This document shows positions 35,045-43,801 of a stretch of DNA of 64,000 bases, piece by piece (the stretch's first letter is position 1; each line of letters starts with the position of its first letter). A program made the position numbers and the translations under genes. Origin of the DNA: CAZSRX01 sp964609675 [NCBI: uncultured Bacteroidota bacterium] (GTDB taxonomy: Bacteria; CLD3; SB21); NCBI GenBank assembly GCA_964609675.1, contig CAZSRX010000023.1, positions 1 through 64,000 of the forward strand, in the 5' to 3' direction. Under the pieces are notes generated by a model, which was given only the letters and a program-made list of their open reading frames with translations, had not been told where the DNA came from and did not search any database.

Positions 35045-37504
35045 ATGGAACCTATTCCATTCATTCCAAAAGCAGCCAACGTGATGCGCTACCTGACGAC
35101 ATGGGTGGGACTGATTTTCCTGGCTCAATCGGCGTGGGCACAGAGTTTCATTATTCCCAAGAAAACGTCGGGCAAGAGTAAGGATAAGACCGTCTACGTA
35201 GCCACCGACGGTAGCGGTCATTACCGCTCCATACAGCAGGCCATCAATGACGCCGATTTCAACACCGTGATCCGCGTAAGGGAAGGCGTTTACAAGGAGA
35301 ACCTGCAACTCAAAAGTTTTATTACCATGGAAGGCGCCGGCATCGGCAAGACGGTCGTTATCAGTGAAACGGCGCTTCCGGTTGTGGAAGCTTATAATAT
35401 GGGCGCCGGTAAAGTGAGCCGAATGTCATTTGAGTATTATCCCGCTCAGCCAGCGCCGGTTGCGGTAACGAAATTTTCCACATTTATGTTTGAGGAATGT
35501 TCGTTTAAAAACGGATCCGACGGACTGGACATCAGTTCAGGCAGCTATATCACGCTCCAGAAATGCATCGTTTCCGGTAATCGTCACCGCGGCATCTATA
35601 TTCATGATCAGAGTTTCGGAAAAGTATCCGAATGTATCGTTGCCCGAAACGGATCGGACGGGATTCTGGTAACGGAATATTCCAGTCCGCTGCTGGAACA
35701 AAACGCCATTCGTTTTAACGGTAAGAACGGCATCGCGATATCGACAGGTTCCCTGTGCAAGATACAGGGAAATTACATTATAAAGAACGGCGGTCATGGA
35801 ATTCAAGTTAAGCACTATGCCGAGCCCATGATACGAAATAATACCATTGTTCAGAACGGCGATTCGTTACTGACGGCGGCTACGGAGCGATCCGGTTTCG
35901 GAATCTACCTTGACTCGCCGGGTTTGATAACAATTATCAACACGATTATTGCAAATCATCAGGTAGGCATCGGTGTCGTGAACGCTACACGCACCGTACG
36001 TGCATATAATAATTTCTGGAACAACGCCATACCGTATTATAATCTGAATCCTTCCGAAACCGACCGGCGCTTGGATCCTAAATTTCGAAATCCCGCTGAA
36101 ATGGATTACCGCCTGGATTCAACGTCGGCGCTGATTCGCGCGGGTGAAAACGGATTGTCTATCGGCGCCGATTATGATTTCCGGGCTTCTAACACCCGCC
36201 GCCGGATCGAATATCTTAAAAGTCTTATCACGCAGGAACTGGCCAAGGAAAACTGGTACTCGGCCTATCAGTCGGCGCTGGAAATCGCTTCCTTGGACAA
36301 GAACGACAAAGAAGGTAAGTCCCTGCTGGAGAAAACGTCGCAGTTGCTGTCCAAGGCCTATACCGAGAAGGCGGCGCAGGACTTCCGTTCGGATAACATT
36401 CGTTCCGCGACGCATTATGTTGAGAACGCGATAGCCATTGATCCGCAAAACCGGGAAGCGATAGAACTGCGCGAAACCATCAGCTATGAATCGACGATGA
36501 GTCAGGTGCGTTTTGCCGCCATTTTCGGCGGCATTTTACTTCTCCTATTCGGGGGCGGCTTTATCATGAGGCGGCGGATTCAGGTATCGGAGAACAGGCG
36601 GCAGGCCAAATGGTGGCTGGACGACGCCGAAGAGCATGTCATCCTTGCCCGCCGCGGTGACGGCGACCGCCACGCACCCGAAGATATGCAGATGGCGTCG
36701 GAAAAGGTCCGGGAAGCGCGCACGGCCTACGACAATAAACGATACGATCTCTGCGAAACCCTTTCCAACGAAGCGGTTCGCTTTGCCAACCGGGCTCGGG
36801 ACGCCGCCGACCAGTACCGCAAGATTCAGAAGGAAGCTCTGTTTGAAGTCACGGCCGCCGAAGACATGATCCGGGCCCAACGTGATCTGAAAATGGACGC
36901 ATATTTTCCCGATGCGTTCCGGGAATTTGCGATGGTACTCCAGCGCGCTCAGGACGCCCTGATTAACAAGCAGTTTCACGCGGCCAAGGAAATGTCCGAG
37001 TATTTGCAGACAGCCCTCCGCAAACTGCGCGATCAGCGGCTCGAAGAAACCCGCAAAGAGGTTAACGATATGATTACCGAGACGGAATCCATGATTATCG
37101 CTGCCTTAGCCGGCAACAGCAGCGCCGATATTGTGGTGGCGGTGATTGATTTCAAGTCTGAACTGGAAACACTGAAAAACGGTTTTATCAACGGCCAGCT
37201 GTCGCCGGAAGAAGTCATCGGCCAGGTACGCGAAATCAAGGCATTCATCACCGAAGTGCTCCGGATCAGCGGTCAGGAGGAACCCACCGCCGCGCGGGGT
37301 CCGAAAAGTCCCTACGAAATTCTCGGCATCAAGGAAGACGCCACGCTGGAACAGATTAAGTCGGTGTACCACAAACTCAGCATGATTTATCATCCGGATG
37401 TCAGCCAGGGTCAGGACCTCGGCATCGCCGGCGATGCCCGCTTCAAGGAAATCAAGCAGGCGTATGAATTTCTCGTCGGTGAACGGAGCAAACCGAAAAA
37501 CTGA
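35045..37504 (+). CDS. beta-helix / transmembrane / J-domain fusion protein
   Basis: An 819-residue protein with an unusual domain order. A signal peptide (best read from Met14, 35084, MRYLTTWVGLIFLAQSAWAQ) leads into a right-handed parallel beta-helix of the pectate lyase/NosD type (about 48-360; SIQQAINDA, VREGVYKENL, then NGSDGLDIS, NRHRGIYIH, NGSDGILV, NGKNGIAIS, NGGHGIQV). A TPR-like helical region follows (about 390-475). A transmembrane helix lies at about 488-508, with a positive RRRIQ flank that places the rest in the cytoplasm. A long helical region (about 515-745) precedes a C-terminal J-domain (755-815) with an intact HPD at 783-785. It would connect a periplasmic or surface solenoid with cytoplasmic DnaK. 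I know of no named family with this order. Confidence 0.88.
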   Translation: MEPIPFIPKAANVMRYLTTWVGLIFLAQSAWAQSFIIPKKTSGKSKDKTVYVATDGSGHYRSIQQAINDADFNTVIRVREGVYKENLQLKSFITMEGAGIGKTVVISETALPVVEAYNMGAGKVSRMSFEYYPAQPAPVAVTKFSTFMFEECSFKNGSDGLDISSGSYITLQKCIVSGNRHRGIYIHDQSFGKVSECIVARNGSDGILVTEYSSPLLEQNAIRFNGKNGIAISTGSLCKIQGNYIIKNGGHGIQVKHYAEPMIRNNTIVQNGDSLLTAATERSGFGIYLDSPGLITIINTIIANHQVGIGVVNATRTVRAYNNFWNNAIPYYNLNPSETDRRLDPKFRNPAEMDYRLDSTSALIRAGENGLSIGADYDFRASNTRRRIEYLKSLITQELAKENWYSAYQSALEIASLDKNDKEGKSLLEKTSQLLSKAYTEKAAQDFRSDNIRSATHYVENAIAIDPQNREAIELRETISYESTMSQVRFAAIFGGILLLLFGGGFIMRRRIQVSENRRQAKWWLDDAEEHVILARRGDGDRHAPEDMQMASEKVREARTAYDNKRYDLCETLSNEAVRFANRARDAADQYRKIQKEALFEVTAAEDMIRAQRDLKMDAYFPDAFREFAMVLQRAQDALINKQFHAAKEMSEYLQTALRKLRDQRLEETRKEVNDMITETESMIIAALAGNSSADIVVAVIDFKSELETLKNGFINGQLSPEEVIGQVREIKAFITEVLRISGQEEPTAARGPKSPYEILGIKEDATLEQIKSVYHKLSMIYHPDVSQGQDLGIAGDARFKEIKQAYEFLVGERSKPKN

Positions 37505-37521
37505 AAACGGATGCCGGTGCC

Positions 37522-38277
37522 ATGAAACCGCTTGTTTATCATTATGCCCAATTCCGCTTTTACGGATCTTTAAATGATTTTCTGCCGGCTCATAAACGCC
37601 GCATTTCAAACCGGTATGCCTTTGAAGGGGCACCGGCTATTCTCGACGCGGTACAGGCGCAGGGCGTACCGCACCCCGAAGTCGGCCGTTTGGTCGTTGA
37701 TAAAGAAACTGTTGACTGGAATTTCCGGCTGAGCGACGGTGTCCGCGTAGCCGTATATCCGCATTGGGCAGGCCGTTATGCTGATACAGATTTTCTTGAG
37801 ACGATGAAACCTATCCGGTTTATTCTGGATGTAAATCTGGGTAAACTCTGCCGGTATCTCCGCCTGCTTGGCCTCGATGGACTCTGGCATAACCATTTAT
37901 CGGATGATCAGATTATCCGCATCGCGGCGGAAGAGAACCGCATTATCCTGACCCGCGATATCTCCTTGCTGAAACACAAGGCGGTCCGATGCGGTTACTG
38001 GGTGCGCCACACGGCATTGATAGAACAGGCAAACGAAGTCATGATGCGGTTTGATCTGCGCAGGTATTTACAGCCATTCAGCCGCTGTATGCGGTGCAAC
38101 AGCCCTATTAACCGCGTGGAGAAAAATGCAGTCCAAGCGAAAGTTCCTGACACGATATTCCGCCTGTACGGCGATTTTTTTCGTTGCGCCGGTTGCGGAA
38201 AAATTTACTGGCAGGGTTCGCATTATCAGCGGATGCGTGAAAATCTTGATGCTACAATCAACGGTCTTAATATATAA
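37522..38277 (+). CDS. Mut7-C RNase domain protein with ubiquitin-like N-domain and zinc ribbon
   Basis: A 251-residue protein. The N-terminal 80 residues resemble the Mut7-C ubiquitin-like domain (FRFYGSLNDFLP, DKETVDWNFRLSDGVRVAVYP). From about 90 the Mut7-C PIN-like RNase domain begins (RFILDVNLGKLCRYLRLLGLD, then ILTRDISLL with the acidic pair). The C-terminus has a zinc ribbon with CMRCN and CAGCGKIYW. It probably cleaves RNA, perhaps tRNA or toxin-antitoxin related. It follows the J-domain fusion by 17 bp. Confidence 0.87.
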   Translation: MKPLVYHYAQFRFYGSLNDFLPAHKRRISNRYAFEGAPAILDAVQAQGVPHPEVGRLVVDKETVDWNFRLSDGVRVAVYPHWAGRYADTDFLETMKPIRFILDVNLGKLCRYLRLLGLDGLWHNHLSDDQIIRIAAEENRIILTRDISLLKHKAVRCGYWVRHTALIEQANEVMMRFDLRRYLQPFSRCMRCNSPINRVEKNAVQAKVPDTIFRLYGDFFRCAGCGKIYWQGSHYQRMRENLDATINGLNI

Positions 38278-38296
38278 TTAACCCATCGACACGATC

Positions 38297-38485
38297 ATGC
38301 TCAAATTCACTAAATGCTTTTTATTCGGTATGTTTCTGACGATGCTGGGAATCCTAACGGCCTTCAGTTACACCGGCGATTACCGCTGGCCATCCATTGT
38401 ATTCTTCTGGCTGGGCTGGCTGGGCGGTCTGGCAGGTCTATGGCTCATGATACGCGGCGTCCAGTGGAAACAGGATAATTTCTGA
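38297..38485 (+). CDS. small two-helix membrane protein
   Basis: A 62-residue protein with two hydrophobic segments (about 5-24 and 32-55) split by TGDYRW. It starts 19 bp after the Mut7-C gene and is probably the last gene of that operon. Function is unknown. Confidence 0.65.
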   Translation: MLKFTKCFLFGMFLTMLGILTAFSYTGDYRWPSIVFFWLGWLGGLAGLWLMIRGVQWKQDNF

Positions 38486-38505
38486 AAACGGGAATCGGAC
38501 GCCGA

Positions 38506-38745
38506 TTATCCGTTTTCACGGAAAAAGTACTCGATGACCTGCTGCTGAAAAATCTCATCCGATTGCGGATCCATGAGATTAATCCGGTATTCGTTCATGA
38601 TCATTTTAAAATGTTCAAGAAAGGCCTCCCAGGCCTGTTTAGAAACCGACTCATAAATACGCTGACCCAGCTCGCCTGGAATCGGCGGCTTTTCAAGGCC
38701 TTCCAGTTCCTGTTCCATTTTTACGCAATGCACGGTTCGCGGCAT
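38506..38745 (-). CDS. yggX: YggX-like Fe(II)-trafficking protein
   Basis: A 79-residue protein matching YggX throughout: an early Cys (PRTVHCVKM), PGELGQRIYESVSKQAWEAF, then MIMNEYRINLMDPQ and FFRENG. YggX protects iron-sulfur clusters and iron pools from oxidants. The ATG at 38745 is used because AAAGG lies 8 nt upstream; an in-frame GTG at 38754 would add three residues. It follows the MetH C-terminal module on the same strand. YggX is mostly known from gamma- and beta-proteobacteria, so its presence here is notable. Confidence 0.88.
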   Translation of the reverse strand: MPRTVHCVKMEQELEGLEKPPIPGELGQRIYESVSKQAWEAFLEHFKMIMNEYRINLMDPQSDEIFQQQVIEYFFRENG

Positions 38746-38799
38746 AATCGGCACCTTTCTTGTATCGTTAGAAAATATCCCTGCGGTCCTATTCGGTGA

Positions 38800-40908
38800 T
38801 TACACGTTAAAATATTTGGCTTTCGGATGGTGTACAATGATCGCGCTGGTGGACTGTTCGGGGACCATCTGCCACTCTTCGCTGAGCGTGACGCCGATAC
38901 GTTCCGGCCGCAGCAGTTCAAACAGGAGTTTCTGGTCTCCGAGATCGGGACAGGCCGGATAGCCGAAGCTGTAGCGCGAACCCTGGTATTTCTGCTGAAA
39001 CCATTTTTTGATTTCGGCGTGGTCGTCTTGATGGATGTGGAGTTCCTCGCGGATCTTCCGGTGCCAGTACTCGGCGAGCGCTTCGGCGGTCTCGACGCTC
39101 AGGCCGTGAAAGTACAGGTAATCGCTGTAGCTATCCCCACCGAATAAACGCAATGAAAAATCCGACGCCTGCGCGCCGACCGTTACCACGTGCGCGCCCA
39201 GTATGTCCATACGCCCGGAATCGACGGACGCAAAAAAATCGGATAAGCATAAATACGGCGGCTGGGCCTGACGCGGAAAATGAAAGCGCAGCCGTTCAGT
39301 CCTGGCGTCGTCCTGATAAACAATCAAATCATTGCCGTCGGACTGGCAGGGGAAATAGCCGTAAACCACTTTGGGTACCAGCAATTTTTCATCTATGGAC
39401 CGTTGTTTCCAATAATCGAAAACGGGGCGAACTTTTTCAACAATAAAACGCACGTAGGCTTCATCCGTCATGGTGCCTTTGACGAACTGCCATTGCCCGC
39501 GGAACAGCGCCACCTCGTTTATAAACGGAAACACCGTATTCAGTTGAATGGTTTCCACGATGCGCGTTCCCAGAAAAGGCGGCTGCGGTATGGTCTCGGC
39601 CGGTGGCACGGCTGAACGCCGAGTGATAACCGGCGCGGCGGCCATCGCTTTTGGCCTGCGGGCGATCCAGGCCTGAAGTTTTTCCAGATGATGGCGCTCA
39701 TGCATGTAAGTATATTCCGAAATGATTTTCCAAAGCGGTGTGCCCTGAAGCGTTACCGTCAGATTGCAGCCGGGCTGATCCAGAAATTGTATGATTTCTC
39801 CATGTTTTTGGTCCCATAGATCCGTAAGCGACGCGCGGTCTAAAGAGGTGTATTGTTTTACGGATGATGCGTTGACCTCATCAAAACGGTTTTCGTCATA
39901 TAACGTTATAGTGTCGGCTTCGCCGCGGCTGATTGTATTCAGCCAGTCGGTTAGTATGGTTTCCCATCCGACGATATGGGCGAGGATGTTATGAACGCTC
40001 CAGGTTCCCGATATCGCGCGGGTTGAGAAGTCCTCGTCGGATAGAGTCCCAAGCGCCTTGTGCCATTGATGGCGCACAATCTTTAGGCGCTTGATGATTT
40101 CTTTAGAGGCCTCGGCGGGGATGGCAAGGATGTTTTCTGCTTTTTCCTGAACGACTTCGCCGCGCATAAGCTGTTCCATCGCTCGCAGCCCGGCAAAGGC
40201 GTCTTCGCAGTAATATAACGGTTCGCGGAAAACCTGCCGGAGGTCTTCGTCCACGTATCGTTTCGTCAGGGCCGCGCCGCCCAGAAGCACGGGTATTTTC
40301 AGGGCGCGCTCGGTCATCACTTCCAGATTTTCCTTCATGATCAGCGTAGACTTTACCAACAGACCGCTCATGCCGACCGCGTTCGCGCGGTGTTCCTCCA
40401 CGGCGGCAAGCATCGCGTCGATGGGGCACTTGATGCCGAGATTGACTACTTTATATCCGTTGTTGGTCAGTATGATATCCACGAGATTTTTGCCGATGTC
40501 ATGGACGTCGCCTTTGACGGTTGCCAGAACGAGCGTGCCTTTCTGTGCCGATTCAGTCCGCGGCATATGCGGTTCCAGGTACGCCACGGCTTTCTTCATG
40601 ACCTCCGCCGACTGCAATACGAACGGCAGCTGCATCTCCCCTTTTCCGAACAGTTCGCCAACGGTCTTCATGCCTTCCAGAAGAATCGTGTTGATAATAT
40701 CGAGCGCGGAATATTTTTTCAGCGCCTGATCCAGATTGGTTTCCAGATCCTTTTTTTCGCCGTCAATTATATGATAGCGTAAAGTTTCTTCCAGACTGCG
40801 CGCAACAGGCGCATCCCCTTTTTTTTCATCGGGTTTTTTATCCGAATAATACTTCAGGATCTCGGTCAGCGGATCGTAAACTACTTTTTTTGAGGATTCA
40901 TCGCTCAC
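38800..40908 (-). CDS. metH: methionine synthase C-terminal module (cobalamin and activation domains) with inserted DinB-like domain
   Basis: A 702-residue protein corresponding to the second half of MetH. Residues 30-115 are the cobalamin cap; 123-255 the B12-binding fold with the ligand motif DVHDIG (Asp134, His136, Gly139). Residues 445-702 are the reactivation domain, with RYSFGYPACPD (645-655) as the SAM site. Between them, at about 272-418, lies a DinB/DfsB-like four-helix domain with GTWSVHNILAHIVGWE and HERHH, including His311, His403 and His406/407 as possible metal ligands. E. coli MetH has no such insertion. The first half of MetH is encoded at 43802-45616 on the other strand, so the enzyme is split. 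The lipoprotein gene is 18 bp upstream. Confidence 0.9.
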   Translation of the reverse strand: MSDESSKKVVYDPLTEILKYYSDKKPDEKKGDAPVARSLEETLRYHIIDGEKKDLETNLDQALKKYSALDIINTILLEGMKTVGELFGKGEMQLPFVLQSAEVMKKAVAYLEPHMPRTESAQKGTLVLATVKGDVHDIGKNLVDIILTNNGYKVVNLGIKCPIDAMLAAVEEHRANAVGMSGLLVKSTLIMKENLEVMTERALKIPVLLGGAALTKRYVDEDLRQVFREPLYYCEDAFAGLRAMEQLMRGEVVQEKAENILAIPAEASKEIIKRLKIVRHQWHKALGTLSDEDFSTRAISGTWSVHNILAHIVGWETILTDWLNTISRGEADTITLYDENRFDEVNASSVKQYTSLDRASLTDLWDQKHGEIIQFLDQPGCNLTVTLQGTPLWKIISEYTYMHERHHLEKLQAWIARRPKAMAAAPVITRRSAVPPAETIPQPPFLGTRIVETIQLNTVFPFINEVALFRGQWQFVKGTMTDEAYVRFIVEKVRPVFDYWKQRSIDEKLLVPKVVYGYFPCQSDGNDLIVYQDDARTERLRFHFPRQAQPPYLCLSDFFASVDSGRMDILGAHVVTVGAQASDFSLRLFGGDSYSDYLYFHGLSVETAEALAEYWHRKIREELHIHQDDHAEIKKWFQQKYQGSRYSFGYPACPDLGDQKLLFELLRPERIGVTLSEEWQMVPEQSTSAIIVHHPKAKYFNV

Positions 40909-40926
40909 AGACGTCGTGCTCGCTTG

Positions 40927-41964
40927 TCATTGGGATTGGTCAAGAAGGTTTTTTAATTTAATCAAGGCTGCCGCCGCTTCGTTTCCGGAAACCGGTTCTT
41001 TAAGGCCGAAGTAACCGCTACGCATGGGCGTAACCAGTCCGAGCGCGTACACAGCGGCTACGGCTTCCGCATGGGGATCATCCGGAGAAACATCCTGAAA
41101 AGGCGCTGCCGGTTCATACCGGGCGGTTTTTTTCAATTGTGGCAGCCAGGTAAACAGGTAATAGATTAAATTCCTTCGTGTCATGGCATACTCAGGATAA
41201 AACCGGTTGTCCGGCAGCAATTCCAGATAACCCGATTTCAGCGCGCCCAGGCAATAAGAATAATAAGGATCCACGGGACTCAGATCGCGCGGAACGGCGA
41301 CGGAATTGGTCTGAGTATCAGGTTGTAAAATTGTAACCAATAACAAAGCAAATTCCTTACGGCGTATCGGCGCAGTGTTCAGCGCAACCGATTTAACGGG
41401 AGACAGGGTTAACTGTCTGTGAAATTGTCGAATCGCATCGGCATTGGGCAGGTCGGTGCGGCGTAACAGCGAATCCAGGATGAGCTTGGATTTAGCCGGA
41501 TTGCCAATTGTATAATAAAGCTGCGCCAGAAGCCATTGGCTGCGGGTTTGGATGCTGTCTGCTCCGGAAGCCCGTTCGAGGTTACGGATGGCTTCATTGT
41601 ATTTCTTTGTATGAAACTGGGCTTCGCCGATACGCATCCATACATCCGGATGACGAATGCCGCATTGAACCGCCCGCTGTAATATCCGTTCTGCCATGTC
41701 GTATCGTTCTTCGTTCAAATAATAATCCCCTAGAAAAATATAACCAGTAAGATACAACGAATCAACCGCTAAAATATTCTCGTATTCTTTGACGGCTAAA
41801 TCCGGGCGTTGTTTCTTAATATATTTTTCAGCTTTAAGGATATGGCCTGCGATTATTTTCCGTTTAACATCATCGCGTAAAGTCGATTTGGAAGCGCAAC
41901 CGACAAAAAGAAATGCGCTTAGTAATAATATAAAATGTCGGAGCGATATTTTTTTTAATAGCAT
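40927..41964 (-). CDS. TPR lipoprotein with S-layer-homology-like repeats
   Basis: A 345-residue protein with a lipoprotein signal ending in LFVGC (Cys23). Three to four TPR units follow (about 35-190; LAVKEYENILAVDSLYLTGY, MAERILQRAV, EAIRNLERAS). The C-terminal 150 residues hold SLH-like repeats (RKEFALLLV ... RDLSPVDPYYSYCLGALKSGYLELLPDN; PFQDVSPDDPHAEAVAAVYALGLV). It is likely attached to the outer membrane and binds the cell wall or an assembly partner. It lies directly upstream of the MetH C-module on the minus strand; a functional link is not evident. Confidence 0.88.
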   Translation of the reverse strand: MLLKKISLRHFILLLSAFLFVGCASKSTLRDDVKRKIIAGHILKAEKYIKKQRPDLAVKEYENILAVDSLYLTGYIFLGDYYLNEERYDMAERILQRAVQCGIRHPDVWMRIGEAQFHTKKYNEAIRNLERASGADSIQTRSQWLLAQLYYTIGNPAKSKLILDSLLRRTDLPNADAIRQFHRQLTLSPVKSVALNTAPIRRKEFALLLVTILQPDTQTNSVAVPRDLSPVDPYYSYCLGALKSGYLELLPDNRFYPEYAMTRRNLIYYLFTWLPQLKKTARYEPAAPFQDVSPDDPHAEAVAAVYALGLVTPMRSGYFGLKEPVSGNEAAAALIKLKNLLDQSQ

Positions 41965-41998
41965 CTGTAATAGAGGCAGGTATTATAATAATTGCGAA

Positions 41999-42050
41999 GC
42001 AAGAGACGAAGATCGCACCCACAATGTTCAGTCCCGACGGGTCGGGGCTG
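41999..42050 (-). other. tRNA-like remnant next to a GC hairpin
   Basis: Plus-strand 41999-42020 matches the 3' end of the adjacent tRNA-Gly gene (42069-42090) at 18 of 22 positions. It runs into a 10-bp stem CAGTCCCGAC / GTCGGGGCTG (42029-42050, one G-U pair) instead of an anticodon arm. It may be a decayed tRNA copy or a processing/terminator hairpin downstream of the tRNA. No intact cloverleaf can be drawn. Confidence 0.35.
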
Positions 42051-42067
42051 TTTCCGTAAAAAAATCG

Positions 42068-42139
<72 letters not shown>

Positions 42140-42307
42140 TTTTTATGCCCGATAATATAAATATCCAAACCCATTATGTCAATGAAATAAAAAGCACGAC
42201 GATGATTTATTTGAAAAATCAATTGAAAATTAACGAATAATAAATTATATATGCGTTCATAAAAGCGATGAAAATAAAACAACAAAATATAACATACAGG
42301 AGTCCTT

Positions 42308-43750
42308 ATGTCAGTGGTTGAAACGAAAGTAAAGTCGACATTTATTGATCATAACTTGAAATATAAAGTCAAGGATATGGCATTGGCTGAATTCGGGCGC
42401 AAGGAAATCATCATCGCCGAACAGGAAATGCCCGGTTTGATGGCCGTTCGTGACGAATACAAAAAGCAAAAGCCTCTGAAAGGCGTGCGGGTATCGGGGT
42501 CGCTGCACATGACGATTCAAACGGCGGTGCTGATTGAAACGCTCGAGGAACTCGGGGCGGACGTGCGCTGGGCCAGCTGTAATATTTTTTCGACGCAGGA
42601 TCACGCGGCGGCGGCGATTGCGGAGCGGGGCATTCCCGTCTTCGCATGGAAAGGTGAAACGCTGGAAGAGTACTGGTGGTGTACCGCTCAGGCGCTGACC
42701 TTTCCCGGAAACAAAGGTCCGCAACTGATTGTGGACGACGGCGGCGACGCGACGTTATTGATTCATCTCGGTTACCAGGCCGAAAACAATCCGAAAATTC
42801 TCGAGCGCCAGGCTTCCAACCGTGAAGAAGCCGTCGTATTGGATACCTTGAAGCAAATTCAGAGAGAAGACCCCGACAAATGGCATCGCACGGTGAAGGA
42901 ATGGGTCGGCGTGTCCGAAGAAACCACTACCGGCGTGCACCGATTATACCAGATGAAGGAACGCGGCGAACTGCTGGTGCCGGCCATTAACGTCAACGAT
43001 TCCGTTACGAAATCCAAATTCGATAATCTTTACGGCTGCCGTGAATCGCTGGCCGACGGCATTAAACGCGCAACGGACGTCATGATAGCCGGAAAAATCG
43101 TTGTAGTCGCCGGCTACGGGGATGTTGGCAAGGGTTGCGCGCATTCCATGCGGTTTTACGGCGCGCGCGTTATCGTAACCGAAATCGATCCCATCTGCGC
43201 CTTGCAGGCGTCCATGGAAGGCTTTGAAGTTACCACGATGGATGAAGCCGCGAAAGAAGGCAACATCTTCGTCACGGCGACCGGCAATTACCATGTTATC
43301 GAAGACCGCCATTTCAAAATGATGAAAGACCAGTCGATTGTCTGTAACATCGGACATTTTGATTCCGAAATCAACGTCGAATGGCTGGAGAAAAACGCCA
43401 AACGCGAGAACATCAAACCCCAGGTTGACAAATATACCTTCCCCGACGGCCGCCAGATCATACTCCTCGCAGAAGGCCGCCTGGTAAACCTCGGATGCGC
43501 TACGGGGCATCCGTCATTTGTGATGAGCAATTCCTTCACCAATCAGACGCTCGCGCAAATCGCTCTGTGGACCAAAAAAGGCGAATTCAAAACCGATGTG
43601 TACCGTCTCCCGAAAGAACTCGACGAAAAAGTCGCGCGCCTGCATCTGGCGAAACTGGGCGTGAAACTTGAGACCCTTACGAAAGAACAGGCCGATTATA
43701 TCGGCGTTCCCATTAACGGTCCGTATAAGCCGGATCATTACCGGTATTAA
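42308..43750 (+). CDS. ahcY: adenosylhomocysteinase
   Basis: A 480-residue S-adenosylhomocysteine hydrolase, giving adenosine and homocysteine. Family motifs are [32 protein letters not shown], the NAD-binding [20 protein letters not shown], and the C-terminal YKPDHYRY. Length suits the long form common in bacteria and plants. AGGAG is 7 nt upstream. It is followed by a terminator and, only 4 bp later, by the N-terminal half of methionine synthase, which uses the homocysteine made here. Confidence 0.96.
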   Translation: MSVVETKVKSTFIDHNLKYKVKDMALAEFGRKEIIIAEQEMPGLMAVRDEYKKQKPLKGVRVSGSLHMTIQTAVLIETLEELGADVRWASCNIFSTQDHAAAAIAERGIPVFAWKGETLEEYWWCTAQALTFPGNKGPQLIVDDGGDATLLIHLGYQAENNPKILERQASNREEAVVLDTLKQIQREDPDKWHRTVKEWVGVSEETTTGVHRLYQMKERGELLVPAINVNDSVTKSKFDNLYGCRESLADGIKRATDVMIAGKIVVVAGYGDVGKGCAHSMRFYGARVIVTEIDPICALQASMEGFEVTTMDEAAKEGNIFVTATGNYHVIEDRHFKMMKDQSIVCNIGHFDSEINVEWLEKNAKRENIKPQVDKYTFPDGRQIILLAEGRLVNLGCATGHPSFVMSNSFTNQTLAQIALWTKKGEFKTDVYRLPKELDEKVARLHLAKLGVKLETLTKEQADYIGVPINGPYKPDHYRY

Positions 43751-43764
43751 TCAATACTTTTACC

Positions 43765-43797
43765 AAGCGATTCCGATATATGGAATCGCTTTTTTTT
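43765..43797 (+). terminator. terminator-type hairpin between ahcY and metH
   Basis: AAGCGATTCC/GGAATCGCTT, a 10-bp perfect stem with a 7-nt loop, is followed by a run of T. The metH start codon is at 43802, 4 nt past the T run, so readthrough control of metH is possible. Confidence 0.9.
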
Positions 43798-43801
43798 ATT
43801 T

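Noticed and set aside
42241-42307. SAH or SAM riboswitch before ahcY
   Set aside because: The 67-nt AT-rich leader lacks room and stems for a known SAH or SAM aptamer.
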